Origin: Methanobrevibacter sp.
GTDB taxonomy: Archaea > Methanobacteriota > Methanobacteria > Methanobacteriales > Methanobacteriaceae
NCBI GenBank assembly: GCA_031261945.1
Contig: JAISIQ010000156.1
Coordinates: forward strand, 1 to 21,849
Direction of reading: 5' to 3'
Length of the DNA: 21,849 nt
Shown here: one piece after another, positions 1 through 7,665 of the stretch
Layout of the letters: each line of letters begins with the position of its first letter
How positions within the stretch are numbered: the first letter of the stretch is position 1
Notes under the pieces: model-generated
What the model was told of the DNA's origin: nothing
The model's input: only the letters and a program-made list of their open reading frames with translations
Databases searched by the model: none
Made by a program: the position numbers and the translations under genes

Positions 1-216
1 GTGATTATCATGATTGAAGTTCCATTACCCGAAAAATTAATAAAAGAATTTGAAACAAAAAACTTAAGTTTTCAAGGTTTTAATGAAAATACTTTAAAAT
101 TAGAGTTTAAAGAATGTGGATTATTAAGTAGAATAAATAAATCACAAAAAGACCATGTGAAAGGCAAAGGAATAATTGTTGATGAAGATGGATTCGACAA
201 AGTGTTTGGCTTATAA
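1..216 (+). CDS. Small protein, probable antitoxin partner of the RelE-like toxin
   Basis: A 71-residue protein begins with GTG at the first base of the window. An in-frame ATG at 10 would give 68 residues, and the gene could also begin further upstream outside the window. I do not recognise the family. It is mixed-charge, with no membrane segment and no obvious ribbon-helix-helix or AbrB motif. The role as antitoxin is inferred from position alone: its 3' end overlaps the 5' end of the RelE-family gene in another frame, as is usual for type II toxin-antitoxin pairs, where the antitoxin gene comes first and the overlap couples translation. By analogy it would bind and neutralise the toxin and might repress its own promoter, which lies outside the window. 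Confidence 0.5.
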   Translation: MIIMIEVPLPEKLIKEFETKNLSFQGFNENTLKLEFKECGLLSRINKSQKDHVKGKGIIVDEDGFDKVFGL

Positions 217-466
217 AATTGAATTTCAAAGACAACCTTATAAATTTTTAAAGAAATTAAAAGATAATGAGCTTAAACTTAGAATTAAAAAAGGAATATA
301 TGATATTCCAAAAGATCCTTATAAAAAAACAAAGAAATTGCAAGGTCTACCTCAAACTATTAGAAGAATAAGGATTGGAAAATATAGAATTATATTTGAG
401 ATAGATGAATTAGATTGTATCATTATAATTCATGAAATTGGTTTAAGAGCTAATGTTTACAGTTAA
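182..466 (+). CDS. relE: RelE/ParE-family toxin
   Basis: This small basic protein has the RelE/ParE fold signature. A Lys-rich helical N-terminal half (FLKKLKDNELK) is followed by KKLQGLP, then RRIRIGKYRIIFEID and a final strand ending IGLRANVYS, which matches the family pattern of RVGxYRxxYxxD...IxxRxxVY. Members usually cleave mRNA in the ribosome or poison gyrase; which one applies cannot be told here. The start is uncertain. TTG 176, TTG 179, ATG 182, ATG 188 and TTG 206 are all in frame, and homology only begins at YKIEF near 212. I chose ATG 182, about 10 bases after AAAGGA at 166-171. The gene overlaps the small upstream gene, which supports a toxin-antitoxin pair. Confidence 0.8.
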   Translation: MKMDSTKCLAYKIEFQRQPYKFLKKLKDNELKLRIKKGIYDIPKDPYKKTKKLQGLPQTIRRIRIGKYRIIFEIDELDCIIIIHEIGLRANVYS

Positions 467-500
467 TTTATTACATCTTACTATTTTTTAAGTTTTTACA

Positions 501-1144
501 TTAAATTTCTACTTTTGAAACATTAATCTCCTCAGACATTAATTTTGGAATCAATATATCTCTTATTTTAGTTAATTTTTGATTTTCATTATTAAATAGC
601 TCAATTTGTGAATATATTCTTTTTGCAAAATTTTCAAAATGAATTAAAACTTTTTTTGGAGGAATAATGATCTTAGTATTTTTTAATGCTGTTTGGGTGA
701 TTAAGGTTGAGTAGATTCAATATTTAAGATTTCATAATTAATTCTTTTTAACATTTGAAAAACATATTCATAAACATCAGACAAAATTACTAGGGTATTA
801 TCTGAGGGGAATGATTTAAAATTGATTCTTTGAATAACTCCTAATGTGCCAACTCTTCCAACCAATAATATTGGATTAACATAACTAAATTTATTAGTAT
901 AACTATTAATAGCAGTTGCACCAAGAACCAGAATATTAAATTCATTATTTTTTAAATTAACTTTATTTAAAGGTCTTTTTCCAGAACTTATTTTAATTAA
1001 ATCATTTAATGTGCTGATTTTCCAATTTTTTGCTTGTTTGTCTTGAAAATAATTAATTATCTTTTCTTGAAAATACAATTCTACAATCTGCTCTAAATTT
1101 TGATTTATATTACAAGTAAATTTAGGTTTATTGTCTATTCGCAT
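501..1144 (-). pseudogene. hsdS: Type I restriction-modification specificity subunit (HsdS), truncated and frameshifted
   Basis: Read on the minus strand from ATG 1144, the first 147 codons carry an inter-domain helix (LEQIVELYFQEKI) and the start of a target-recognition domain: ISSGKRPLNK, then GRVGTLGVIQRINF and PSDNTLVI, all typical of HsdS. It ends at a TAA (701-703) just after IESTQP. Restoring one T in that codon region gives the family motif STQPLITQTALKNTK. The other frame then continues IIIPPKK...ENQKLTKIRDILIPKLMS to a stop at 501-503, the normal HsdS C-terminus. So one base has been lost near 703. The first recognition domain is also absent; intact HsdS has two domains and about 400 residues. 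No hsdM or hsdR is present in the window. The piece is probably a decaying remnant, though half-length S subunits do exist and a sequencing error is possible. Confidence 0.85.
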
Positions 1145-1384
1145 ATTTTGTTTATTTTTTTAATATTCTTGAGTTATAAAAAATTTAATTTTCACTTAAT
1201 TTTTTATTTTTATAAAAATATTTTAGTAAGGTTTAAATACTGATTAGATTAAATATTTTAATATTATATTCAATTGAATATAATAAAATATAAATAACTA
1301 TAAAATTTTTTATAAAAATTTATAGAATTATATTTGTAGAATTATTAAAATAATTATGAGAAATAATTAAGTAGTTAGCGCTAC

Positions 1385-1409
1385 CAGTGTTATAATTGAT
1401 ATAATACTG
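1385..1409. repeat. Inverted repeat upstream of the SPOUT methyltransferase promoter
   Basis: CAGTGTTAT (1385-1393) can pair with ATAATACTG (1401-1409) over nine positions with one G-U pair and a 7-base loop. Just before it lies the palindrome TAGCGCTA (1376-1383), a G/C-containing island in an otherwise nearly pure A/T stretch. The spacer 1145-1483 contains no gene that I can support. Because the structure lies upstream of the predicted transcription start, it is more likely an operator or a terminator of something upstream than a leader element. Confidence 0.35.
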
Positions 1410-1449
1410 AGTTTGTATTTACTTAGTGATAGCTATGTCAATATTCAAA

Positions 1450-1467
1450 AGATTTATATATATAAAT
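1450..1467 (+). promoter_or_regulatory. Archaeal TATA box, predicting a nearly leaderless mRNA
   Basis: TTTATATATATAAA (1453-1466) is a strong archaeal TATA element preceded by a purine-rich stretch (CAAAAGA, 1446-1452) that could serve as BRE. Its centre lies about 25 bases before ATG 1484. Archaeal transcription usually starts about 25 bases downstream of the TATA centre, so the mRNA would begin at or next to the start codon. Consistent with this, there is no Shine-Dalgarno sequence before the ATG (AATATTGACAA). Confidence 0.6.
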
Positions 1468-1483
1468 TAATAAATATTGACAA

Positions 1484-2320
1484 ATGCAAGAAAAACAGGT
1501 TTCTGTATTTTTGCCTGATTCTTTTTTAAGCGAAACTAGCGATTTAAGACTTAAGACTTCTAAAATTGGAGTCATAGGTAGAGTGTTAGCTGTTTTTAAT
1601 GTGAATCAGGTAGTTATATATAAAGATCTTTCTGTTAATAACGAAAGTGGGATTGAGAAAAATAGCAAAGACGGAGATTTCATGGCTGAGATCTTGGAGT
1701 TTATGAATACTCCTCAATATCTTCGTAAAAAAGCTTTTCCAATCAAATCAAGTCTCAAACATGTTGGGATTCTCCCGCCTCTTCGAACACCGCATCACCC
1801 TGTCTCAACTCCTGAAGTTGGGGATTTTAGAATGGGTTTCACGGTTAAAAGAAATAAGAAAGGAACCTTTATTGATATAGGAATGGAAGACCTTGCTTTT
1901 TGCAAAGAACAGCTTAGTGTTAATAAAATATTTAGCTTTAAAATCACTAAGTTAGCTAAAGAGGTAATAGTCACACCTGATGAACCAGATGACGTTTACT
2001 GGGGTTATAAGACATTATCCACTAAAAAAAGTCTTAAAAATAGCTTAAAATTAGTTAAACCAAATCTTGTTATTGAAACAACAAGATATGCTGATAATCT
2101 AAATACTATTTTTAATGAATTTGAATCAAAGATAGAGCAGTCAAATAGTATAGCTATATTATTTGGTGGTCCTTATTCATCTTTAGATGATAATATTGAA
2201 AGTCCCTCTTGGGATACTCTTAAAGTTAATATGGTTCCAAATCAAGGAACAGAAACTGTAAGGACTGAGGAAGCTGTTATTTCCACTCTATCAGTAGTAA
2301 ATCTATTGCTGAATCAATGA
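1484..2320 (+). CDS. SPOUT-class RNA methyltransferase (DUF171/MTH1 family; putative rRNA uridine-N3 methyltransferase)
   Basis: This 278-residue protein resembles Methanothermobacter MTH1 and human SPOUT1/C9orf114 (Pfam Methyltrn_RNA_3). Visible signatures are VSVFLPDS at the N-terminus, the family motif GILPPLRTPHHP (95-106), an inserted beta-rich segment at roughly 110-165 that should correspond to the OB-like domain, FGGPYSSL (227-234), and the trefoil-knot SAM-binding strand-loop VPNQGTETVRTEEA (251-264). The family probably methylates a uridine in large-subunit rRNA; the exact target here is inferred, not shown. Its position directly before uL3 matches the MTH1-MTH2 order and fits a role in ribosome maturation. 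It is separated from uL3 by 438 bases, including terminator-like hairpins, and has its own promoter, so it is likely a separate transcript. Confidence 0.85.
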   Translation: MQEKQVSVFLPDSFLSETSDLRLKTSKIGVIGRVLAVFNVNQVVIYKDLSVNNESGIEKNSKDGDFMAEILEFMNTPQYLRKKAFPIKSSLKHVGILPPLRTPHHPVSTPEVGDFRMGFTVKRNKKGTFIDIGMEDLAFCKEQLSVNKIFSFKITKLAKEVIVTPDEPDDVYWGYKTLSTKKSLKNSLKLVKPNLVIETTRYADNLNTIFNEFESKIEQSNSIAILFGGPYSSLDDNIESPSWDTLKVNMVPNQGTETVRTEEAVISTLSVVNLLLNQ

Positions 2321-2321
2321 A

Positions 2322-2361
2322 CTAAATCAATGATTTAGGCTCATATGATAGTCTCATATGA
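2322..2361 (+). terminator. Two tandem hairpins after the SPOUT methyltransferase
   Basis: Immediately after the stop codon, CTAAATC (2322-2328) pairs with GATTTAG (2332-2338) across a 3-base loop. Next, TCATATGA (2341-2348) and a second TCATATGA (2354-2361) form an 8-bp stem with a 5-base loop. Both stems are perfect. There is no strong U-run directly after, so the function could be 3'-end formation, RNA protection or termination. The first ATAGCTAT copy after this gene begins at 2363. Confidence 0.45.
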
Positions 2362-2419
2362 AATAGCTATATTTAAAGCTAAAATAGCTAAATTTCATAT
2401 TTATTTAGCGATAATATTG

Positions 2420-2453
2420 TTAATAGATATATTAATAGATATTTAATAGATAT
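2420..2453. repeat. Triple 11-bp repeat TTAATAGATAT
   Basis: TTAATAGATAT occurs at 2420-2430, 2432-2442 and 2443-2453, the last two directly abutting. It lies inside the 438-base spacer 2321-2758, which otherwise holds only A/T-rich sequence, terminator-like hairpins at its left end and a Shine-Dalgarno site at its right end. The promoter of the ribosomal operon must lie in this spacer. Several TATA-like stretches exist (for example around 2622-2638), and I cannot choose one. Confidence 0.6.
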
Positions 2454-2745
2454 AATTATTGTTAATACCTAGTTATGGTTTTAATGATCTTTATTAATAT
2501 TTTAATTATGTTATTGCTATTTATTAATATAATAAAGAATTTTAATAAATATTATAATGCTATTATAATAATATTATTATAATATAAATAATTATTAAAA
2601 AAACCAATAAAAATCAATAAAAAAGTAATATAATATAAAAAAACAATATTCAATGTAATATAATTAAGTAATGTTAATTATTTTAATTAATCATGGAAAT
2701 TGTAAATAAGTTTGTAAAATGAGTAAAGCAAATAAGTGTAAAGAT

Positions 2746-2753
2746 AAGGAGGT
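2746..2753 (+). promoter_or_regulatory. Strong Shine-Dalgarno site for uL3
   Basis: AAGGAGGT ends five bases before ATG 2759 and is fully complementary to the archaeal 16S rRNA 3' end. It fixes the uL3 start and marks the beginning of translation of the ribosomal cluster. Confidence 0.7.
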
Positions 2754-2758
2754 AAAAA

Positions 2759-3769
2759 ATGGTTAGACATCACCAGCCAAGAAAAGGATCAGTGGCATTT
2801 AGTCCTAGAAAAAGGGCTGCTAAAGAAACTCCAAGAATTAAGGCTTGGCCTCACGAAGATGAGCCTAAAATCTTAGGGTTTGCTGGATATAAAGTAGGCA
2901 TGACTCATGCTATGATGGTAGATAATGATAAAAATTCACCTACAAGTGGAATGGAAGTTTTCACCCCTGTAACTGTTTTAGAAGTACCGCCTGTTGTTGT
3001 AATGGGTGTTCGTGCATATGAAAAAACTAATTATGGGCTTAAAGCTATTACTGAGGTTCTTTCAGAAAACTTAGATGAAGAACTCTCACGGAAGATTTCA
3101 CTTCCAAAAAATTACAATAAAGAAGAATCTATTTCAAAAATTCAAGAAGCATTGGAATACACAGATGAGATTAAGTTATTAGTTCATACTAATCCAAAAC
3201 TTACAAGTGTTCCTAAGAAAAAACCTGAGATATTTGAATGTGGTATAGGCGGCAAAACCATTGAAGAAAAACTCAATACTGCTCTTGAACTTATTGGAAC
3301 TGAAGTTAAAGCAAGTGATGTATTTGCTGATGGTCAATTAGTGGATTCTATTGGTATCACTAAAGGAAAAGGATTCCAAGGGCCTGTTAAAAGATGGGGA
3401 ATTAGGATACAGTATGGTAAAGCTGCAAGAAGTAGTAAAAAAAGACATATAGGTTCTATGGGTCCATGGACTCCTTCAAGAACTATGTGGACTGTTCCTC
3501 AAGCAGGACAAATGGGATATCATAAAAGAACTGAATATAACAAAAAAATCTTGAAGATTGGAGAAGCAGATGATGTTGATGCTGTAAATCCAGAAGGTGG
3601 ATTTGTTAAATATGGTTTAGTTAAAAACGACTATATTTTAATGAAAGGATCATTACCAGGTCCAAGTAAAAGATTAGTTATACTTAGAAAAGCTATGAGA
3701 CCTCATGGAAAGTCTAATGAAGCACCTCAAATTAATTACATAAGTACAAAATCTAAGCAAGGGGTCTAA
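2759..3769 (+). CDS. rpl3: Large ribosomal subunit protein uL3 (L3)
   Basis: This 336-residue protein is of archaeal/eukaryotic uL3 length. uL3 is one of the first proteins to assemble on 23S rRNA, and its long loop reaches toward the peptidyl-transferase centre. The start [17 protein letters not shown] is the usual archaeal N-terminal tail. [11 protein letters not shown] (40-50) opens the beta-barrel. [12 protein letters not shown] (203-214), [11 protein letters not shown] and [14 protein letters not shown] (249-262) form the conserved finger. It is the first gene of the long ribosomal cluster and lies five bases before uL4. Confidence 0.97.
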   Translation: MVRHHQPRKGSVAFSPRKRAAKETPRIKAWPHEDEPKILGFAGYKVGMTHAMMVDNDKNSPTSGMEVFTPVTVLEVPPVVVMGVRAYEKTNYGLKAITEVLSENLDEELSRKISLPKNYNKEESISKIQEALEYTDEIKLLVHTNPKLTSVPKKKPEIFECGIGGKTIEEKLNTALELIGTEVKASDVFADGQLVDSIGITKGKGFQGPVKRWGIRIQYGKAARSSKKRHIGSMGPWTPSRTMWTVPQAGQMGYHKRTEYNKKILKIGEADDVDAVNPEGGFVKYGLVKNDYILMKGSLPGPSKRLVILRKAMRPHGKSNEAPQINYISTKSKQGV

Positions 3770-3774
3770 TTATC

Positions 3775-4539
3775 ATGAAAATTAATGTTTATTCAGTAGA
3801 TGGAAAAACAGCTGAAGAAATTGAACTTCCAGCTATTTTTGATGAAGAATACAGACCGGATTTAATTAAAAGGGCAGTTATTTCTTCACAAACAGCAAGA
3901 ATACAACCTTGGGGATCTGATCCAATGGCAGGTAAGAGAACTACTGCAGAATCTTGGGGTTCTGGTAGAGGAGCAGCTATGGTGCCAAGAATTAAAAATG
4001 GTTCTAAAGCAGCATTTATTCCAATGGCTATTGGTGGAAGAAGAGCACATCCTCCAAGACCTCAAAAAATTTATCATGAAAAGATAAATGTAAAAGAAAG
4101 AAGATTTGCAATTAGATCAGCTATTGCAGCTACTACTAATTCTGATTTAGTAGAAGAAAGAGGACATAAAATAGAAAATGTACCTCAATTACCTTTAATT
4201 GTCGATGATGAATTAGCTTCTGTAAAGAAAACCAAAGAAACTCGTGAAATATTCAAGAATTTAGGTATCTTTGATGATATTACTAGAGCTAAAAAAGGTA
4301 AAAAAATCAGAGCAGGTAAAGGAAAAATGAGAGGTCGTAAATATAAGAAAACTAAAGGGCCTTTAATAGTAGTAGATGAGGATAAAGGAATTAGCTTAGG
4401 TGCAAGAAACCATGCTGGTGTTGATGTTGTAACTGTAGATAATCTTAATGCAGAATTATTAGCTCCAGGTACTCATCCAGGTAGATTAACCGTATTTACT
4501 AAATCTGCAATTGAAAAGTTAGGAGGATTATTCCAATAA
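3775..4539 (+). CDS. rpl4: Large ribosomal subunit protein uL4 (L4)
   Basis: This 254-residue archaeal uL4 lines the upper wall of the peptide exit tunnel through an extended loop. That loop is visible as [19 protein letters not shown] and the following GRRAHPPRP (88-96), ahead of the conserved helix [19 protein letters not shown]. The Lys/Arg-rich stretch [20 protein letters not shown] near the C-terminal third is rRNA-binding and typical. The gene begins five bases after uL3, with an AAGGGG-like ribosome site inside the end of the uL3 coding region, suggesting translational coupling. Confidence 0.97.
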   Translation: MKINVYSVDGKTAEEIELPAIFDEEYRPDLIKRAVISSQTARIQPWGSDPMAGKRTTAESWGSGRGAAMVPRIKNGSKAAFIPMAIGGRRAHPPRPQKIYHEKINVKERRFAIRSAIAATTNSDLVEERGHKIENVPQLPLIVDDELASVKKTKETREIFKNLGIFDDITRAKKGKKIRAGKGKMRGRKYKKTKGPLIVVDEDKGISLGARNHAGVDVVTVDNLNAELLAPGTHPGRLTVFTKSAIEKLGGLFQ

Positions 4540-4571
4540 ATAAATTGGAATAATTTAAGAAGGTTGATATT

Positions 4572-4832
4572 ATGGATCCATATGCAGTTATTGTTAAACC
4601 TCATGTTACAGAAAAAACCATGAATTTAATTGATCAAAATAATGAGCTTACATTTGTTGTTTTAAGAGAAAGTAATAAAGCTTCTATTAAAAATGCTTTT
4701 GAAAAGTTATTTGATGAAAAAGTAAAAAGTGTAAATACTCATATTAATTCAAAAGGATATAAATTAGCATATATTACTCTGTTAGAAGAAAGTAAAGCAG
4801 AAGATGTAGCTGTTAAAATGGGAGTATTCTAA
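4572..4832 (+). CDS. rpl23: Large ribosomal subunit protein uL23 (L23)
   Basis: This 86-residue protein has the normal length for archaeal uL23, which sits at the tunnel exit and forms part of the docking site for SRP and the Sec translocon. MDPYAVIVKPHVTEKTM is the diagnostic N-terminus. NELTFVVLRESNKASIKNAFEKLF and VKSVNTHINSKGYKLAYITL follow the family pattern. An AAGAAGG site at 4558-4564 precedes ATG 4572. Its last codons and stop lie inside a 21-bp tandem duplication. Confidence 0.96.
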   Translation: MDPYAVIVKPHVTEKTMNLIDQNNELTFVVLRESNKASIKNAFEKLFDEKVKSVNTHINSKGYKLAYITLLEESKAEDVAVKMGVF

Positions 4833-4866
4833 TAGGAGAGTATCTTATTCTAATAGGAGATTATCT
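4825..4866. repeat. 21-bp tandem duplication across the uL23 stop codon
   Basis: Two abutting 21-bp units, 4825-4845 and 4846-4866, start with TATTCTAATAGGAGA and differ at one position (G in the first, T in the second, at unit position 16). The first copy contains the last codons and TAA of uL23. TAGAATA at 4869-4875 is the reverse complement of TATTCTA at the start of the second unit, so a 7-bp stem is also possible. The rest of the spacer up to 4956 is A/T-rich with nothing else recognisable. Confidence 0.85.
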
Positions 4867-4956
4867 AATAGAATAATCATATAAAATATACATATAATTA
4901 TAATAATATAATTAATAATGAATTTAATTATAATGCAATTATATAATAGTAGAATT

Positions 4957-4985
4957 ATGAGAAATAAGGAGAAATAAATTAGGAG
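4957..4985 (+). promoter_or_regulatory. Duplicated Shine-Dalgarno region before uL2
   Basis: AGGAGAAATAAATT (4967-4980) is followed directly by AGGAGAAAATAAAA (4981-4994), and a weaker related unit, ATGAGAAATA, begins at 4957. Only the copy at 4981-4985 is correctly spaced (8 bases) for ATG 4994. The upstream AGGAG is a near-exact duplicate that could act as a standby site or may simply be a small tandem duplication. Confidence 0.55.
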
Positions 4986-4993
4986 AAAATAAA

Positions 4994-5719
4994 ATGGGAA
5001 AACGATTGATACATCAAAGAAGAGGAAGAGGAACTCCTGCTTATCGTAGTGCTTCCCACCGTTTTAAAGATAAGATTACCTATAGGGCTTATGATAATTT
5101 AGAGAAAGAAGGTAGTTTAAAAGGGAAAGTAGCGGATATTATCCATGATCCTGGGAGAACTGCACCTATAGCTCTTGTTAAATTTGAAAATGGTGAGAAA
5201 AAATTCATATTGGCTCCTGAAAGCATTCAAATCGATGATAGTATTGAATGTGGGGTTTCAGCTCCAATTGCTTTTGGAAATTCATTACCATTAGCTGAAA
5301 TTCCTGAAGGAACTCCAATTTACAATATTGAAAACAGACCAGGAGATGGTGGACGCTTTGTAAGATCTTCTGGAACTTACGCTTCTTTAATTACACATGA
5401 TGCTGATAAATCAGTTATTGAACTTCCATCTGGCGAGTTAAAATCTTTCAATCCAAAATGCAGAGCAACTATAGGGGTTGTAGCTGGTGGAGGAAGAAAA
5501 GACAAACCATTCCTTAAAGCAGGTAAAAGATGGCATGCCTTTAAAGCTAAGGGTAAAAAATCTATGACTGTTAGAGGAGTAGCTATGAATGCAGTAGATC
5601 ACCCACATGGTGGAGGAAATAGACAACATCCTGGAAGACCTACTACAATTTCAAGACATGCACCTCCAGGAAGAAAAGTTGGTTCTATTGCAGCTAAAAG
5701 GACAGGTAAGAGAAGATAA
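4994..5719 (+). CDS. rpl2: Large ribosomal subunit protein uL2 (L2)
   Basis: This 241-residue protein is the archaeal form of uL2, a core protein needed for subunit joining and peptidyl-transferase centre assembly. MGKRLIHQRRGRGTPAYRS is the archaeal N-terminus. The OB-fold region lies at about 40-110, the SH3-like part at 110-180, and the hallmark DHPHGGGNRQHPGRP at 202-216, with the histidine that corresponds to the functionally important His229 of E. coli L2. The basic C-terminus GRKVGSIAAKRTGKRR is typical. It starts after a 161-base spacer, the largest gap in the first half of the cluster. Confidence 0.97.
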   Translation: MGKRLIHQRRGRGTPAYRSASHRFKDKITYRAYDNLEKEGSLKGKVADIIHDPGRTAPIALVKFENGEKKFILAPESIQIDDSIECGVSAPIAFGNSLPLAEIPEGTPIYNIENRPGDGGRFVRSSGTYASLITHDADKSVIELPSGELKSFNPKCRATIGVVAGGGRKDKPFLKAGKRWHAFKAKGKKSMTVRGVAMNAVDHPHGGGNRQHPGRPTTISRHAPPGRKVGSIAAKRTGKRR

Positions 5720-5737
5720 AATTAAGGTGGTGACTTT

Positions 5738-6148
5738 TTGGCAAGAAAAGTATTTAAATATCAAGGTTACACTCTAGAGGAATTACAAGATATGTCTTTA
5801 GATGATTTAATGAAAATTTTACCAGCAAGACAAAGAAGGTCTTTGAAAAGAGGATTTTTACCAAGACAACAAATTGTGCTGGATAAATTTAGAAAGTTGA
5901 AAAAAGAAGAAAAAGAAGGTGGAAAGCCTTTAGTTATTAAAACTCATTGTAGGGATATGATTGTTTTACCAGAAATGGTAGGCACTATATTCGGTATTTA
6001 TAATGGTAAACAATTCGTTGAAGTAAAATTCACTCCTGAAATGATTGGATCTTACTTTGGAGAATTTGCACCAACTAGACAGAGAGTTCAACATGGAGAT
6101 CCCGGTATGGGAGCAACCCGTTCATCTATGTTTGTACCTCTTAAATAA
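5738..6148 (+). CDS. rps19: Small ribosomal subunit protein uS19 (S19)
   Basis: This 136-residue protein of the 30S head contacts the decoding region and the bridge to 50S. Archaeal uS19 has an N-terminal extension, here about 55 residues ([32 protein letters not shown]). The conserved core is [25 protein letters not shown] and FAPTR, ending [13 protein letters not shown]. The start is TTG at 5738, supported by AAGGTGGTGA at 5724-5733 and by the [10 protein letters not shown] beginning seen across archaea. Confidence 0.95.
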   Translation: MARKVFKYQGYTLEELQDMSLDDLMKILPARQRRSLKRGFLPRQQIVLDKFRKLKKEEKEGGKPLVIKTHCRDMIVLPEMVGTIFGIYNGKQFVEVKFTPEMIGSYFGEFAPTRQRVQHGDPGMGATRSSMFVPLK

Positions 6149-6220
6149 GGAGAATGAGATTAAATATAGATTTAATGAATATATGTATATTAATATATAT
6201 AGTTTATAGGAGATAATTTC

Positions 6221-6682
6221 ATGGCAAATATTGATTATGCTTATAAAACAGAAGATAAATCTAAAACAGCTCGTGCAATGGGCAGATCTCTTAAGATTTC
6301 TCCAAAACATGCTGTTGAAATATGTAGGACAGTTAGAGGAATGGAAGTTGAAAAAGCAAAAAATTACTTAAAAGAAGTAATTGAAATGAAGAAAGCTATT
6401 CCTTTTAAAAGACATAATAAGAAAGTAGGTCACAGAAAAGAACTAAAAGGTTGGCCGAGTGGACGTTATCCTGTAAAAGCAGCTACTCAGATTTTAAAAA
6501 TATTAGAAAACGCTGAATCTAATGCAGAATACAAAGGTATGGATATTGAAAATTTAAAAATTGAACATATTTCCAGCCATAGGGGATTTGTTATTAAAGG
6601 AGGAATTCCAAGAGCATTTGGAAGAGTAACTCCATTTAATACACCAACTACTCATGTGCAAATCGTTTTAGGGGAGGCTTAA
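6221..6682 (+). CDS. rpl22: Large ribosomal subunit protein uL22 (L22)
   Basis: This 153-residue archaeal uL22 has a hairpin that lines the narrow part of the exit tunnel. It opens with [27 protein letters not shown]. The hairpin and core are [18 protein letters not shown], then [20 protein letters not shown] and the C-terminal [23 protein letters not shown] site at 6207-6214 precedes ATG 6221. The 72-base spacer upstream is A/T-rich and shows no further feature. Confidence 0.96.
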   Translation: MANIDYAYKTEDKSKTARAMGRSLKISPKHAVEICRTVRGMEVEKAKNYLKEVIEMKKAIPFKRHNKKVGHRKELKGWPSGRYPVKAATQILKILENAESNAEYKGMDIENLKIEHISSHRGFVIKGGIPRAFGRVTPFNTPTTHVQIVLGEA

Positions 6683-6687
6683 ATTAA

Positions 6688-7635
6688 ATGATTGAAAAAG
6701 ATTTTGTCACTGAAGGCCTTAAAAGGACTAAAATTGACGAATATTTAGAAGATGAACTTGAAAGAGCTGGTTATGGTGGAATGGATGTTCAAGTAACTCC
6801 TCTAGGAACAATGATTGTTGTTTATGCTGAAAGACCAGGAATGGTTATTGGTAGAGGTGGAAAAACCGTAAGAGCTATAACTAATACTCTTAAAAACGAG
6901 TTTGACTTAGATAATCCTCAGGTAGAAGTAAAAGAAGTTGATGTACCAGAACTCAATCCTAAAATAATGGCTTCTAAAATAGCTAATATGTTACAAAGAG
7001 GAATGCACTTTAGACGAGTAGCTTATTCAACCATTCGTAGAATAATGGGTGCAGGAGCTCAAGGTGTAGAAGTAACTATATCTGGTAAAATCAGAGGCTC
7101 AAGATCTGCTGTTGCTAAGTTTGTAGAAGGTTACATTAAAAAATGTGGTGAACCATCAACAAGATTTGTTAAAGAAGGTTTTGCTACTGTACAACTAAAA
7201 CCAGGAGTTTTAGGAATTTTTGTAAGAATCATGCCTCCTGAAGCGATATTACCTGATAAAGTTGATATTCTTCCTCCAAAAGGAGAAACTATTGAAAATA
7301 AGGAAGAAAGTGAAGAAGAAAATACAAAATCTTCTGATCAATCATCTGATGAAATAGTTGAAGATAAATCAAATAATGAAGAACCAAGTGATTCTGAACT
7401 TGTTGAAGAAGAAAAAGAGCTTGAAGAATTAGAAGAACTTGAAGAGATTGAAGAACTTGAAGAAGTATCTGAAGAAATAGCTGAAAAAGCTGCAGAAGAA
7501 GAAGCTAAAGAAGAAATTATTGAAGAATTAGCTGAAGAAGAAGTAGAAGAAGAAGCTATTGAAGAAGCAGCAGAAAAAATAATCAAAGAAGATGAAAATG
7601 ATTCTTCTGAAGATTCTGAAAAATCTTCTAAATAA
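6688..7635 (+). CDS. rps3: Small ribosomal subunit protein uS3 (S3) with a long acidic C-terminal tail
   Basis: The core (1-199) is a normal archaeal uS3: type II KH domain with the GRGG loop (55-58), then the C-terminal domain with MHFRRVAYSTIRRIMGAGAQG and KPGVLGIFVRIMPPEA. uS3 helps form the mRNA entry channel and its basic residues support helicase activity. From about residue 200 to 315 follows a low-complexity tail with no aromatic residue: a Ser/Asn/Asp/Glu-rich linker (200-235), a Glu/Leu/Ile/Ala helix-prone stretch (236-299), and a Ser/Asp-rich end (300-315). Archaeal uS3 usually ends at about 210-250 residues, so the tail is unusually long. Reading frame and codon style continue without a break, so it is probably real and not a misread stop. 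It starts five bases after uL22. Confidence 0.96.
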   Translation: MIEKDFVTEGLKRTKIDEYLEDELERAGYGGMDVQVTPLGTMIVVYAERPGMVIGRGGKTVRAITNTLKNEFDLDNPQVEVKEVDVPELNPKIMASKIANMLQRGMHFRRVAYSTIRRIMGAGAQGVEVTISGKIRGSRSAVAKFVEGYIKKCGEPSTRFVKEGFATVQLKPGVLGIFVRIMPPEAILPDKVDILPPKGETIENKEESEEENTKSSDQSSDEIVEDKSNNEEPSDSELVEEEKELEELEELEEIEELEEVSEEIAEKAAEEEAKEEIIEELAEEEVEEEAIEEAAEKIIKEDENDSSEDSEKSSK

Positions 7636-7665
7636 TGAATCTATTATTGTAAAGAGTTGAAATAA

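Noticed and set aside
1376..1409. Replication origin next to the SPOUT gene
   Set aside because: The spacer is A/T-rich with a palindrome, but there are no repeated origin recognition boxes and no cdc6/orc1 gene in the window.
7338..7586. Open minus-strand frame coding a Ser-rich protein
   Set aside because: It is the mirror of the GAA/GAG-rich uS3 tail (TTC/TCT read in another frame), with no ribosome site and no family resemblance.
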